A stretch of DNA of 64,000 nucleotides from assembly GCF_028606985.1 (NCBI RefSeq), contig NZ_CP117416.1, positions 3,572,001 to 3,636,000 on the forward strand, in the 5' to 3' direction. Under the pieces are notes generated by a model. That model had not been told where the DNA came from. It searched no databases and saw nothing but the letters and a program-made list of their open reading frames with translations. This document shows, piece after piece, positions 40,040 through 48,328 of this stretch. The translations under genes were made by a program, and so were the position numbers. The stretch is from Paenibacillus kyungheensis (GTDB lineage Bacteria > Bacillota > Bacilli > Paenibacillales > Paenibacillaceae). Position 1 is the first letter of the stretch. Each line of letters opens with the position of its first letter.

Positions 40040-41707
40040 TTATTGGAAATAAGCACGAGTAAAGTCAATTGCACCACTAAAGTCTACAAATATACCTTTA
40101 AGATTTGGTTTAACCAATGAAACGCTAGTGTAGTAATAGATTGGCATCATAGCCATATCATCTTGCACTAGAATTTTTTCTGCTTTAGACATATCATCCA
40201 TACGTTTAGCATTATCTTGAGTTGCTTGCGCATCTTTCAACAATTTGTCATATTCAGGATTGCTGTATTTTGCATCATTGTTGCCATTACCAGTCATCCA
40301 CATATCCAAGAAAGTCATAGGATCGTTATAATCCGCTGTCCAACCTGCACGTGCGATTTGGTAGTTACCACTTTGACGATTATCCAAGAACACGCTCCAC
40401 TCTTGGTTTTGTGTTTTAACACTTACACCAAGATTGTTTTTCCACATATCAGCAATTGCCAAAGCAATTTTTTGGTGAGCTTCACTAGAGTTGTAAATCA
40501 AAGTAATTTCAGGAAGAGTAGTATAACCTTCTTCTTTCATACCTTCAGCTAGCAATTGTTTAGCTTTAGCAGCATCTTCTGTGAAGTAGCTATCTTTGTA
40601 CTCTGTACGGAATTCTTCGTTGTTACCTTTGATTCCTGGTGGTACATAACCATAAGCTGGAATTTGTCCACCTAATGTTACGTTGTCTACAATCGCTTGA
40701 CGGTTGATCGCCATAGAGAATGCTTGACGGATTTTCAAGTTGTTAAATGGTTTTTCTTTAACGTTAAACAAGTAGTAGTACGTACTTGCAATACCTTTAG
40801 CTTGGAATTGATCTGGGTATTGTTGTTTTGCAGCTGGAATTTGGTCTGTTGGAATTTCACCAGTAGGTGCTCCAGCATAATCCAATTGTCCACTTTGGTA
40901 ACTTGAGAACTCAGTAGCTCCAGAGTTAACCAATGAAGAAGTGATTGTATTTAATTTAATACTAGAAGCATCCCAATACTTAGCATTTTTTGTCCAAGCC
41001 AATTCTTGACCTGTTGTCCAAGTTGTTAAGTTGAATGCACCGTTAGTAATCATTGTATCCGCTTTAGAAGCCCATTGTGGGTTAGCTTCTACATTCTTTT
41101 GATTAACAGGGTAGTACGTGTAGAAAGAAGTCAATCCCAACCAGTAAGAAGTTGGATTAGCCAAAGTCACTTCTAGTGTTTTGTCATCTACGACTTTAAC
41201 ACCAACATCAGCGAAATCTTTAACTTTTCCTTCGTTGAATTCTTGTCCATTTTTGATGTAATAAAGTTGGTAAGCGTACTCAGATGCTGGAGTTGTTTTT
41301 GGGCTTAGAACGCGTTCCCAAGCATAAGCGAAATCTTTAGCTGTTACAGGTTCGCCGTTACTCCATTGTGCATTATCACGAAGATGGAAAGTATATTTCA
41401 ATCCGTCTTCAGAAACATCCCATTTTTCAGCAACGCCTGGAACAGGATTACCATCTGTACCTGGACGTGTAAGACCTTCATACATTAGTCTCAAGGCAGT
41501 GTTTGTTTGACTATCTTTTGCCTGAGCTGGATCAAACGTTGGAGGCTCAGCGCTCATGTTAATGTGTAAGTCTTGAGCTGCTGCTGTAGTGCCATCTCCT
41601 GATTCTCCACTTGTTCCTGTGTTGCTAGAACCGCTGCCGCAAGCTGCAAGCAAAGTTCCGAACGCCATGACAAGCGCCATAAGTACTAACCAACTTTTTC
41701 TCTTCAT
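40040..41707 (-). CDS. oppA: Oligopeptide-binding lipoprotein OppA
   Basis: Extracytoplasmic substrate-binding component of the importer. The 555 residues begin with a lipoprotein signal peptide and lipobox LLAACGSG (modified Cys about 23), followed by a Gly/Ser/Thr linker. The SBP family 5 body includes TFHLRDNAQWSNGEPVTAKD, AFSMAINRQAIVDNVTLGG and GWTADYNDPMTFLDMW. The last two are typical of OppA-like proteins that bind oligopeptides. ATG 41707 follows AGGGGG. Actual ligand length or specificity cannot be told from sequence. Confidence 0.94.
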   Translation of the reverse strand: MKRKSWLVLMALVMAFGTLLAACGSGSSNTGTSGESGDGTTAAAQDLHINMSAEPPTFDPAQAKDSQTNTALRLMYEGLTRPGTDGNPVPGVAEKWDVSEDGLKYTFHLRDNAQWSNGEPVTAKDFAYAWERVLSPKTTPASEYAYQLYYIKNGQEFNEGKVKDFADVGVKVVDDKTLEVTLANPTSYWLGLTSFYTYYPVNQKNVEANPQWASKADTMITNGAFNLTTWTTGQELAWTKNAKYWDASSIKLNTITSSLVNSGATEFSSYQSGQLDYAGAPTGEIPTDQIPAAKQQYPDQFQAKGIASTYYYLFNVKEKPFNNLKIRQAFSMAINRQAIVDNVTLGGQIPAYGYVPPGIKGNNEEFRTEYKDSYFTEDAAKAKQLLAEGMKEEGYTTLPEITLIYNSSEAHQKIALAIADMWKNNLGVSVKTQNQEWSVFLDNRQSGNYQIARAGWTADYNDPMTFLDMWMTGNGNNDAKYSNPEYDKLLKDAQATQDNAKRMDDMSKAEKILVQDDMAMMPIYYYTSVSLVKPNLKGIFVDFSGAIDFTRAYFQ

Positions 41708-41906
41708 CTAGCAGTTTCCCCCTAAAAAATGTGGTATATGCTTTTAAATTATACAACCAGTGGTCAAAAAAATCTATAACTTATATTTAAAAAATCATCT
41801 TTTTTTCGTTATTTTATATAAAACTGTCACATTTAAGCGTATATTATGCTTCACGTCACGGTCGAATACCTAACATCAAGCAAATATATTCCATTTTTCG
41901 ACAAAA

Positions 41907-42299
41907 TTATTGTGTTATGTATTGCAGAATACCAGTAATCAATAAAGCAATGTAACCTATACTCAACAATAAAAAAGAAACACGCCAAACGGCACGAAAT
42001 AGTCGTTTGTAGTCCACTTTTCCTTTTAATCGGTTTTGTGCACCACCAATTAGACCAATACCTAACAATAAAATCAATAAGAAAATATAGAATCCTGTTT
42101 TGGTATTGAATGTATTATTGAACAAAGCGGCTACAGAAATATATAAAAAAGGAGTCGTTACATCCATAGCCATACCTATCGCTGGTTTCTTTTCTTTCCC
42201 TTTTAGCCTATTGATCACATATGTTAATACAAATGGAATAAATGGAACTAGACTTAAAAAGATAAACCCGTTCAATAATAATCCCAAAAATACCCCCAT
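41907..42299 (-). CDS. DUF3397 family membrane protein
   Basis: Small integral membrane protein of 130 residues with four hydrophobic segments (about 5-30, 48-64, 68-88, 104-126) and conserved charged loops NRLKGKEKKPAIGMAMD and GKVDYKRLFRAVWR. Function unknown. It resembles the DUF3397 proteins found between panE and the mraZ region in Bacillales; this family call is from memory of the pattern. ATG 42299 lies seven bases after GGAGG and shares one base with the panE stop (TGATG), so the two are coupled. Confidence 0.8.
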   Translation of the reverse strand: MGVFLGLLLNGFIFLSLVPFIPFVLTYVINRLKGKEKKPAIGMAMDVTTPFLYISVAALFNNTFNTKTGFYIFLLILLLGIGLIGGAQNRLKGKVDYKRLFRAVWRVSFLLLSIGYIALLITGILQYITQ

Positions 42300-43303
42300 C
42301 AATTATCCTCCTGTCTATTCATAGCCTCAACTAAATGGTATACCCAGTAATTTGCTGGTGTAGCTATACCGTAATCTTGACCCATTTTAATAATACTACC
42401 ATTAATCCACTCTATTTCTGTTGTTTTACCTTGTAATACATCTGCAAGCATAGATGATGTATTGGTAGATGTAGCACGACATACTTCTAAAATCTCTTCC
42501 CACCATAAAGAAGAACTCTCTATTCCTGCGGCTTGATATACTTCAATAACTTCATTATACAATTGCTGCATTACAAATAGTCTCTGTTCAGAAACAAGTA
42601 ATTCACCATTCATTATACGCCAAATCGCTGTTAATGGATTGATTACAGCATTTATAATAAGCTTCCGATATATATCTTTATCGATATTATTCGACAACCG
42701 AATATCAAATCCTGCTTGTTGTAGTTCGTTTAGCAAAGGTTGTATTAATAGTTGCTCTTCTTTATCTATTGATTTGGTCTTATTACCTACTCTAGCACTA
42801 GAAAGATTACTTAGACTACCTATAACCGTTTTTCCTATACCGGTATGATGGATTTCGTTTATAGACATTCTTTTAGCACCTTCTGTGGTAATTGCTGCAT
42901 AAACCTGCCATGGTGAAGGCCATAAGCTATCGGTTCGCAATCCATTTTGCAGGCAGATTATACGAGTATGTTGCCCTGCTCGTTGCTGAATTTTACCAAC
43001 TAAATCTGCTGTTATATCTTTCTGCTTAACCGTGACTAATATATAATCCGCTTTGGGTATATGAGAATAGTTATTTAATTCGTCGATTGCATAAGCATTC
43101 TGTGTAGCAGATGGAATCCATAACTGTGGTTCACTATGATGATCTATAGTAGATGTTTGGATCGTTATACCTTGTTGATTCATAATAGATGCTTGTTCTA
43201 CGGTACGTGTCCACAAATGAATAGTAGCTGAAGAATCATTACTTATTAATTTGCTATAAAAAAGTAATCCTATAGCTCCTGCTCCAAAAATATCAATAAT
43301 CAA
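42299..43303 (-). CDS. panE: 2-dehydropantoate 2-reductase (ketopantoate reductase)
   Basis: NADPH-dependent reduction of ketopantoate to pantoate for coenzyme A synthesis. The Rossmann start IIDIFGAGAIGLLFYSKL is followed by VTVKQKDI, RIICLQNGLRTD and the ApbA C-domain with RKLIINAVINPLTAIW (catalytic Lys) and SSMLADVLQGKTTEIEWING. TTG 43303 lies eight bases after GGAGG and puts the NADP loop at the very N-terminus, giving about 334 residues; the frame also reaches 43354. It is divergent from the plus-strand gene at 43458. Confidence 0.93.
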   Translation of the reverse strand: MIIDIFGAGAIGLLFYSKLISNDSSATIHLWTRTVEQASIMNQQGITIQTSTIDHHSEPQLWIPSATQNAYAIDELNNYSHIPKADYILVTVKQKDITADLVGKIQQRAGQHTRIICLQNGLRTDSLWPSPWQVYAAITTEGAKRMSINEIHHTGIGKTVIGSLSNLSSARVGNKTKSIDKEEQLLIQPLLNELQQAGFDIRLSNNIDKDIYRKLIINAVINPLTAIWRIMNGELLVSEQRLFVMQQLYNEVIEVYQAAGIESSSLWWEEILEVCRATSTNTSSMLADVLQGKTTEIEWINGSIIKMGQDYGIATPANYWVYHLVEAMNRQEDN

Positions 43304-43349
43304 TTTTGTAACCTCCATGCATTTTAAAATAGGTATAATTAGACTCATA

Positions 43350-43378
43350 TTCAACAGTAATACGTACGATGCTATAAT
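43350..43378 (+). promoter_or_regulatory. Probable promoter of the plus-strand pair
   Basis: Plus-strand TTCAAC (43350-43355), 17-base spacer and consensus TATAAT (43373-43378), about 75 bases before ATG 43458. The -35 is weak, the -10 perfect. Confidence 0.5.
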
Positions 43379-43457
43379 AATGATAGATTATGCATTATTC
43401 GGAATAATATTGTAAAAAATTGCGCTTAGATATCCAAGTGCTAAGGAGGGGCGATCT

Positions 43458-44564
43458 ATGAAATACTTATATTCGGTTAAAATCGTCTGCTTCTGTTTGA
43501 CTTTAGCTCTAACTTCGCAGTGTTTGCTCTCTTCGGCGCAAGCACAAGCATTAGAAGCACCACCACAATTAGACGAAGCAACACGACAGTTATTAGAAAA
43601 TAGTCTATCTGTGAATGAATTAGATCAAGAAATCAAACGGATTACAGATCAGCAACATGTAGCTCAAACGAAATATACTCAATTAGAAAAAAGTTTGACT
43701 CATCAAGAAAAGCTATTGTCACAAGCAAGACATCAAGCAGATTCTGTGCTTGTTTCTTATTATACAGGAGAAAGAGATGATTTTTGGGCTCTTTTTTTAT
43801 CTACAGGTAGTCTATCGGGAATGATCGCTTTTTACGATTACTATCGAATGATTATTGATCATGACCAGTTGCTATTAAGTGATTATCAAGAGCAGTATAC
43901 ACAACTTACACAGCAAAAAAATGAGTTATATGCTACAGCAACAGAATTAGGAGAGATTAGCAGTAATTTATCTAATCAGCGTATACGTGTAGCTAATTTG
44001 CAACAATCGATTCATCAAAGTCTTGCTACAAGTTCTAATCCTGAGATTGCTCGTCAATTAATGAATGAAATGAATGAGTATTGGAAAAATATTGGACTGT
44101 ATGAAGTCAAAAAATATTTCAGAGCTATTGCTATATCGATGCAACAGTTCCCGGATTACTTGAAATCACAGCCCGGAGCAATCCAGATTAGTGGAACACA
44201 TTACACCATCTCGATTGATGAGCAACAACTGAATCAATTTTTACATGTACAAGGACAGTTACCAGAATCATTTCAATTCAAATTTGCACAAAATCAATTG
44301 AGTATCCATGGCAAAGAAGGCAATTTAGATTTGGATATTACAGGTCATTACGAAATCGTGAATCAGCCTCAAAATGCAATCCAATTTTATGTAGACAAGC
44401 TTGTTTTTAATGGTCTGCAATTGCCTGATACTACCTGCCGGATGCTTGAAAACGAATTTGATCTTGGTTTTTATCCACAACAAATTATAGCTTATTTAAA
44501 AGCTACTGCTGTAACTACAGAACCACAACTCATGAAAATTCAGCTAGAGCTATCATTGAATTAA
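43458..44564 (+). CDS. Secreted coiled-coil protein of unknown function
   Basis: Not recognised as a named family. The 368 residues start with a signal peptide (VKIVCFCLTLALTSQCLLSS, then AQAQA, cleavage near 31). Residues 40-190 are a long coiled coil (LDQEIKRITDQQHVAQTKYT; LEKSLTHQEKLLSQARHQAD) interrupted by VLVSYYTGERDDFWALFLST, a layout like the N-terminal halves of CwlO/PcsB-type division or hydrolase-regulating proteins. The C-terminal 180 residues are mixed alpha/beta without a peptidase motif. A strong AAGGAGGGG site precedes the ATG. It is one of only two plus-strand genes and is divergent from panE. A cell-envelope role is an inference. Confidence 0.85.
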   Translation: MKYLYSVKIVCFCLTLALTSQCLLSSAQAQALEAPPQLDEATRQLLENSLSVNELDQEIKRITDQQHVAQTKYTQLEKSLTHQEKLLSQARHQADSVLVSYYTGERDDFWALFLSTGSLSGMIAFYDYYRMIIDHDQLLLSDYQEQYTQLTQQKNELYATATELGEISSNLSNQRIRVANLQQSIHQSLATSSNPEIARQLMNEMNEYWKNIGLYEVKKYFRAIAISMQQFPDYLKSQPGAIQISGTHYTISIDEQQLNQFLHVQGQLPESFQFKFAQNQLSIHGKEGNLDLDITGHYEIVNQPQNAIQFYVDKLVFNGLQLPDTTCRMLENEFDLGFYPQQIIAYLKATAVTTEPQLMKIQLELSLN

Positions 44565-44614
44565 TCGGCTAACATGTATGTACTGGATAGGCTAGATGTG
44601 AAAGGATTTTGTAT

Positions 44615-45091
44615 ATGATTAACGAAGCTGATATTTTAAAGCTATTCTAACTCTATACCGACATGGCTAGAGAATTATGTGCTTCTATGCAACAAGTGAT
44701 TCCCGATCATCAAAAATCTTTGTTATCGAAGCCACTTACATCTACTAATTTCGAATGGTTGTTTGATCTTATTTATGATGTAGAGCCAACGGAGGAATTT
44801 GTGTTTTATTCGGATATGCAGTGGACATGGCATTGGCATGGTGAACATTGCTTATTCGAAAGTGAGCAAGGAACAATGATCGAAGCCAATATCTCTAATA
44901 CAGACTTTGTAGATATCGCTTTTTTTAATCATTTTATCCAAAGTTATGATGGTGCTCAGTATGTATTGCAATCTATCGATCATCTGGATTTTAACTTTAC
45001 TGCTAGTTTATTTGATCAATTTGTTGAAAAGAATCTTTTACATCAGCAAAATGGTACTGAATTTACTCTAGTGAATCCTTCAGATCATTAA
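44615..45091 (+). pseudogene. Hypothetical gene interrupted by an early in-frame stop
   Basis: ATG 44615 has a proper AAAGGA ribosome site eight bases upstream and reads MINEADILKLF, then TAA (44648-44650), then continues in the same frame as LYTDMARELCASMQQVIPDH through to a stop at 45089. The downstream ATG 44663 has no ribosome site. The most economical reading is a 158-codon gene with a nonsense change at codon 12; translation from 44663 (142 residues) or a sequencing error are alternatives. The acidic, aromatic-rich product (FYSDMQWTWHWHGEH) matches no family I know. It follows the secreted coiled-coil gene and ends before a shared terminator. Confidence 0.65.
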
Positions 45092-45128
45092 GCCATATAT
45101 TTACGAGTATAGTAATAGATAATAAACA

Positions 45129-45167
45129 AAAGACTCTACTGTGCTACTAATGCACAGTAGAGTCTTT
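45129..45167. terminator. Bidirectional terminator between convergent genes
   Basis: A 16-bp perfect stem (AAAGACTCTACTGTGC and its complement) with a 7-base loop, flanked by A-rich and T-rich tails. It lies between the plus-strand gene ending at 45091 and the minus-strand phoH gene ending at 45188, so it should serve both. Confidence 0.93.
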
Positions 45168-45187
45168 GTTATAAAATAATAATGACG

Positions 45188-46531
45188 TTACAACAAATCA
45201 GCAGCCAGTTGAGCCAGTTTGGAACGCTCTCCTTTTTCCAGCGTAATATGACCACTGATTCCTTCTTGTTTGAAATGCTCTACGACATGCGTTAATCCAT
45301 TGCTGATTGAATCGAGATAAGGATGATCTATTTGATCAGGATCGCCGACCAGCACAATTTTACTGCCTTCACCTACACGCGATACAATCGTTTTGACTTC
45401 ATGACGGGATAGATTCTGAGCTTCATCAATAATAATAAATTGACCCGGAATAGAACGTCCACGAATATACGTTAAGGCTTCAACTTGAATACTACCCAGT
45501 CCCATCAAAATTTTGTCGATATCGCCTGCTTTTTTGGTATCAAATAAAAACTCTAAATTATCGTAAATCGGTTGCATCCATGGACGCAATTTTTCATCTT
45601 TCTCTCCAGGTAGATAACCAATATCTTTACCCATAGGCACAACAGGTCTCGCAATGAGTAGCTTTTTATATTTTTGTTCATCTTCTACTTTGGACAATGC
45701 AGCCGCTAAAGCAAGTAACGTTTTACCTGTTCCTGCTTTACCTGTAATTGTGACTAACGGAATATCATCATTTAGTAACAATTCTAGTGCCATTCTTTGC
45801 TGTGCATTACGAGCAGCGATTCCCCAGATTGGATCATTACTCAAAAATAAAGGTTCCAATTTGCTAGCATCTGCATTTACTTTAAGCAATGCAGATTTGG
45901 CACTACCCAATTCATCTTTTAAGATCACAAACTCATTGGCATAAAAAGAATGTTTGATATTTAGAGATTGGATAGGTAAATAGCGGTTACTATAAAATTC
46001 ATCAATTACCGCAGGATGTACTGTTAAGGTGCTATATCCTGTATACATTTCATTAGGATCAGCCGCTCGATCAGAAAGATAATCTTCTGTATTAACACCC
46101 AATACATCTGCTTTGACTCTAACCAATACGTCTTTACTCACCAGCACGACTTGCGAGCGAGACAGTTGACTTGCTTCTTTTTCCTGTTCTTCTAATTCAT
46201 AGTTCAAAGCTACTGCCAAAATACGATTATCGTTCGAAATTTCTCCAAACATATCTTGTACTTTAGCAAAGCTACGATGATTTAATTCTACACGTAACGT
46301 ACCACCATTTTCTAAGTGGACTCCGTCATGTAAATATCCTGATTCTCTTAATGAATCAAGAGAACGTGAGATACTGCGGGCATTCCGTCCAATTTCATCT
46401 GCATTTCGCTTTTTAGAATCAATTTCTTCGAGTACGACTGCGGGTATAATAACATCATTTTCTTCGAAAGCAAAAATGGCATTTGGATCATGAAGAAGCA
46501 CATTGGTATCCAGTACAAAAATCTTTTTCAT
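45188..46531 (-). CDS. phoH: PIN-PhoH family protein (YlaK-like)
   Basis: The 447 residues join an N-terminal PIN ribonuclease-like domain (FVLDTNVLLHDPNAIFAFEE; acidic residues include VVLEEIDSKK) to a C-terminal PhoH ATPase with Walker A TGKAGTGKTLLALAAAL and the Walker B motif FIIDEAQNLSRHEVKT, then GDPDQID. PhoH2-type proteins are thought to be RNA helicase/RNases. ATG 46531 follows AAGGGGG. Upstream lies an independent promoter, about 190 transcribed bases and an intrinsic terminator, suggesting attenuation. Confidence 0.92.
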   Translation of the reverse strand: MKKIFVLDTNVLLHDPNAIFAFEENDVIIPAVVLEEIDSKKRNADEIGRNARSISRSLDSLRESGYLHDGVHLENGGTLRVELNHRSFAKVQDMFGEISNDNRILAVALNYELEEQEKEASQLSRSQVVLVSKDVLVRVKADVLGVNTEDYLSDRAADPNEMYTGYSTLTVHPAVIDEFYSNRYLPIQSLNIKHSFYANEFVILKDELGSAKSALLKVNADASKLEPLFLSNDPIWGIAARNAQQRMALELLLNDDIPLVTITGKAGTGKTLLALAAALSKVEDEQKYKKLLIARPVVPMGKDIGYLPGEKDEKLRPWMQPIYDNLEFLFDTKKAGDIDKILMGLGSIQVEALTYIRGRSIPGQFIIIDEAQNLSRHEVKTIVSRVGEGSKIVLVGDPDQIDHPYLDSISNGLTHVVEHFKQEGISGHITLEKGERSKLAQLAADLL

Positions 46532-46642
46532 CGAGAGTTCCCCCTTGAGTAGAAAGTCTTATGATCTCTGATGCCATTTACTTTATGGATAACTATGCTT
46601 ATCCCTTCTTGATCAGCCAAGCCTCACCCTCCTCTTAATACA

Positions 46643-46834
46643 CAAAAACCAGACGCTAAACAGCATCCGGTTTTTTATAAGATCATACACGTATAGACAT
46701 ACTCCATCAGACACCAGGGTACATAACAGTATAGAGCCTCTCCGGCACATACGTTCAACATATAGCATACGATCAAGCAACATGGATTCCTGCATCATCG
46801 AGACCTCCAATCACTGGCATGAATATACTGGTGT
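46643..46834 (-). ncRNA. Candidate regulatory leader or small RNA upstream of phoH
   Basis: Predicted transcript of about 190 bases from the promoter at 46841-46868 to a terminator at 46643-46676, where ACCGGATGCT pairs with AGCGTCTGGT (two G-U pairs), A-tract before and TTTTTG after. It contains GGAGG five bases before ATGATG (46793-46798), opening a short frame that runs through the terminator stem and ends near 46613. It matches no riboswitch I recognise. It could be a leader-peptide attenuator for phoH or an independent small RNA. Everything beyond the sequence elements is inference. Confidence 0.5.
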
Positions 46835-46840
46835 TTCTTC

Positions 46841-46868
46841 ATTATAGCATAGGTCAAATTCATTTCAA
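46841..46868 (-). promoter_or_regulatory. Promoter of the phoH leader
   Basis: Minus-strand TTGAAA (plus 46863-46868), 16-base spacer and consensus TATAAT (plus 46841-46846). It lies just below the terminator of the LCP gene. Confidence 0.68.
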
Positions 46869-46906
46869 ATCTATAATCTGCTGACCCTTATTCGCTGTCT
46901 GTATGC

Positions 46907-46938
46907 AAAAAAAAGAGCCTTCGCCTGGGCGAAAACTC
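46907..46938 (-). terminator. Terminator after the LCP-family gene
   Basis: The minus strand forms GAGTTTTCGC / GCGAAGGCTC with a tight loop, followed by eight T, 51 bases past the LCP stop. Confidence 0.9.
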
Positions 46939-46988
46939 TATCATTTATTTCTACATTATAGTTCACTTTATTTATTACAAAATGAATA

Positions 46989-48119
46989 TTATTGACTCGG
47001 TTTGCTTGTACTTGCTGGCTGATCAAATTGATCCGTATGCGTAGCTGTACCTGCTAATTCATCTTGTAGTGCTTTTTTAGCATTCGCTAACTCTGTTTCA
47101 TTAATGTAGACATAAGGACTTTTCCAATCACCTGTTACTGGCATGTATTTGATATTCTGTTTCGGAATATCCCAATAGGTTGTCAGTAAGTTTTTAAATT
47201 GTTCGCCTTCAATATCAGTTTCCATATTTTTATCTACAGATTCGATAATAGAGCCCAATTTAGTCACACCGCTAAACGATTGAATTTTGTCTACAACAGC
47301 ATTCAATACTTGGTTTTGGCGTTGGTTACGGCTAAAGTCGTCTGATCCTTGTGTACGAGGACTACAATTTGATTTACGGTAACGTACATAATCTAGAGAG
47401 TTTGCACCATTTAGATGTTGTTGACCGGTAGACAAATTAATATTCGTACCATCTGCTTTATCTACATAACACATTTTCATATCTACATTGATATCAATAC
47501 CACCTACTGAATCGACAACATCCCGGAAACCCTGGAAGTTCAACACAGTTGTATACTCTACATCTACACCCAAATATTTACCAAGCAATGTTTTCATTTC
47601 ACTCATCGCTAGATCTGTACCATCTTTTTTATCTTTCGCATAAAACTTCGGATAATAAGAGTTCAGTTTATTGGGAATATAACCTTCGAGTTGTAGGTAC
47701 GTATCACGCGGCAAAGAAACAATCGTGGCTGATTTGGTATCTGGGTTCAGTGTAGCTACCATAACAACGTCTGTTAATCGTGTTCCTGTTTCTTGACGAT
47801 AATCAGTTCCCAAAAGTGCCATCGTAATCGGTTTTACTTTTGCTGATTTTTCAGGAGCGACAGGTTGACTAATAACAGTACCGCCACTATCTTTTGGACC
47901 TACACCATTAAACATACCTTGAACCTGATAATATAAATATCCTGCATAAGCCATAACTCCTACAATTGCCAAAAGAACAACGATCAGCAAAATCTGCATA
48001 AATCGTTTAAAGCCACTGGCCTTTTTCTTTTGCTTTTTTTTGGGATTAGGATTACCGGATTTTTGTGTTTTGGATTTGGTTCCTGCACGCGGCGGAAGCC
48101 CACCTGTTGTCGTACTCAT
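46989..48119 (-). CDS. LCP (LytR-CpsA-Psr) family glycopolymer ligase
   Basis: LCP proteins attach teichoic acids or other glycopolymers to peptidoglycan at the outer face of the membrane. A very basic cytoplasmic tail (NPKKKQKKKASGFKRF) precedes one membrane helix (LLIVVLLAIVGVMAYAGYLYY), then the LCP domain: TMALLGTDYRQETGTRLTDV, ATIVSLPRDTYLQLEGY, INVDMKMCYVDKADGTNINL, YVRYRKSNCSPRTQGSDDFS and NQRQNQVL. About 376 residues from ATG 48119 behind AGGTG; the frame extends to TTG 48170, so the start is uncertain. It is a single-gene unit with its own terminator. Confidence 0.9.
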   Translation of the reverse strand: MSTTTGGLPPRAGTKSKTQKSGNPNPKKKQKKKASGFKRFMQILLIVVLLAIVGVMAYAGYLYYQVQGMFNGVGPKDSGGTVISQPVAPEKSAKVKPITMALLGTDYRQETGTRLTDVVMVATLNPDTKSATIVSLPRDTYLQLEGYIPNKLNSYYPKFYAKDKKDGTDLAMSEMKTLLGKYLGVDVEYTTVLNFQGFRDVVDSVGGIDINVDMKMCYVDKADGTNINLSTGQQHLNGANSLDYVRYRKSNCSPRTQGSDDFSRNQRQNQVLNAVVDKIQSFSGVTKLGSIIESVDKNMETDIEGEQFKNLLTTYWDIPKQNIKYMPVTGDWKSPYVYINETELANAKKALQDELAGTATHTDQFDQPASTSKPSQ

Positions 48120-48233
48120 TGCTCTCAACACCTGTTCCATCATTTTAGATAATGAAGTTATAGTCTTCAATTATGTTGCCTTATCATACGTTCAGCTTAT
48201 GCATCTTAGTATGTAGTGGCATGTACTGTTGTC

Positions 48234-48293
48234 ATCCGGTCAATACAAGATTGACCGGATATCCAAACAGTATTTAACCTGTTGAAACAGGTA
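48234..48293. repeat. Two perfect hairpins without T-tail downstream of typA
   Basis: A perfect 11-bp inverted repeat ATCCGGTCAAT (48234-48244 and 48250-48260) around a 5-base spacer, and a smaller hairpin ACCTGTTGAAACAGGT (48278-48293). Both lie in the 3' region of typA. Neither has a T-run, so they may be mRNA-stabilising or processing structures rather than classic terminators. Confidence 0.6.
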
Positions 48294-48328
48294 CTTAAGC
48301 GCAGTGGTCTATCCAACAATATATGATA

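Noticed and set aside
46613-46810. Treating the short frame in the phoH leader as an ordinary protein gene
   Set aside because: Although GGAGG precedes ATGATG, the frame runs through an intrinsic terminator stem and has unusual composition; it is better held as a possible leader peptide in the regulatory entry.
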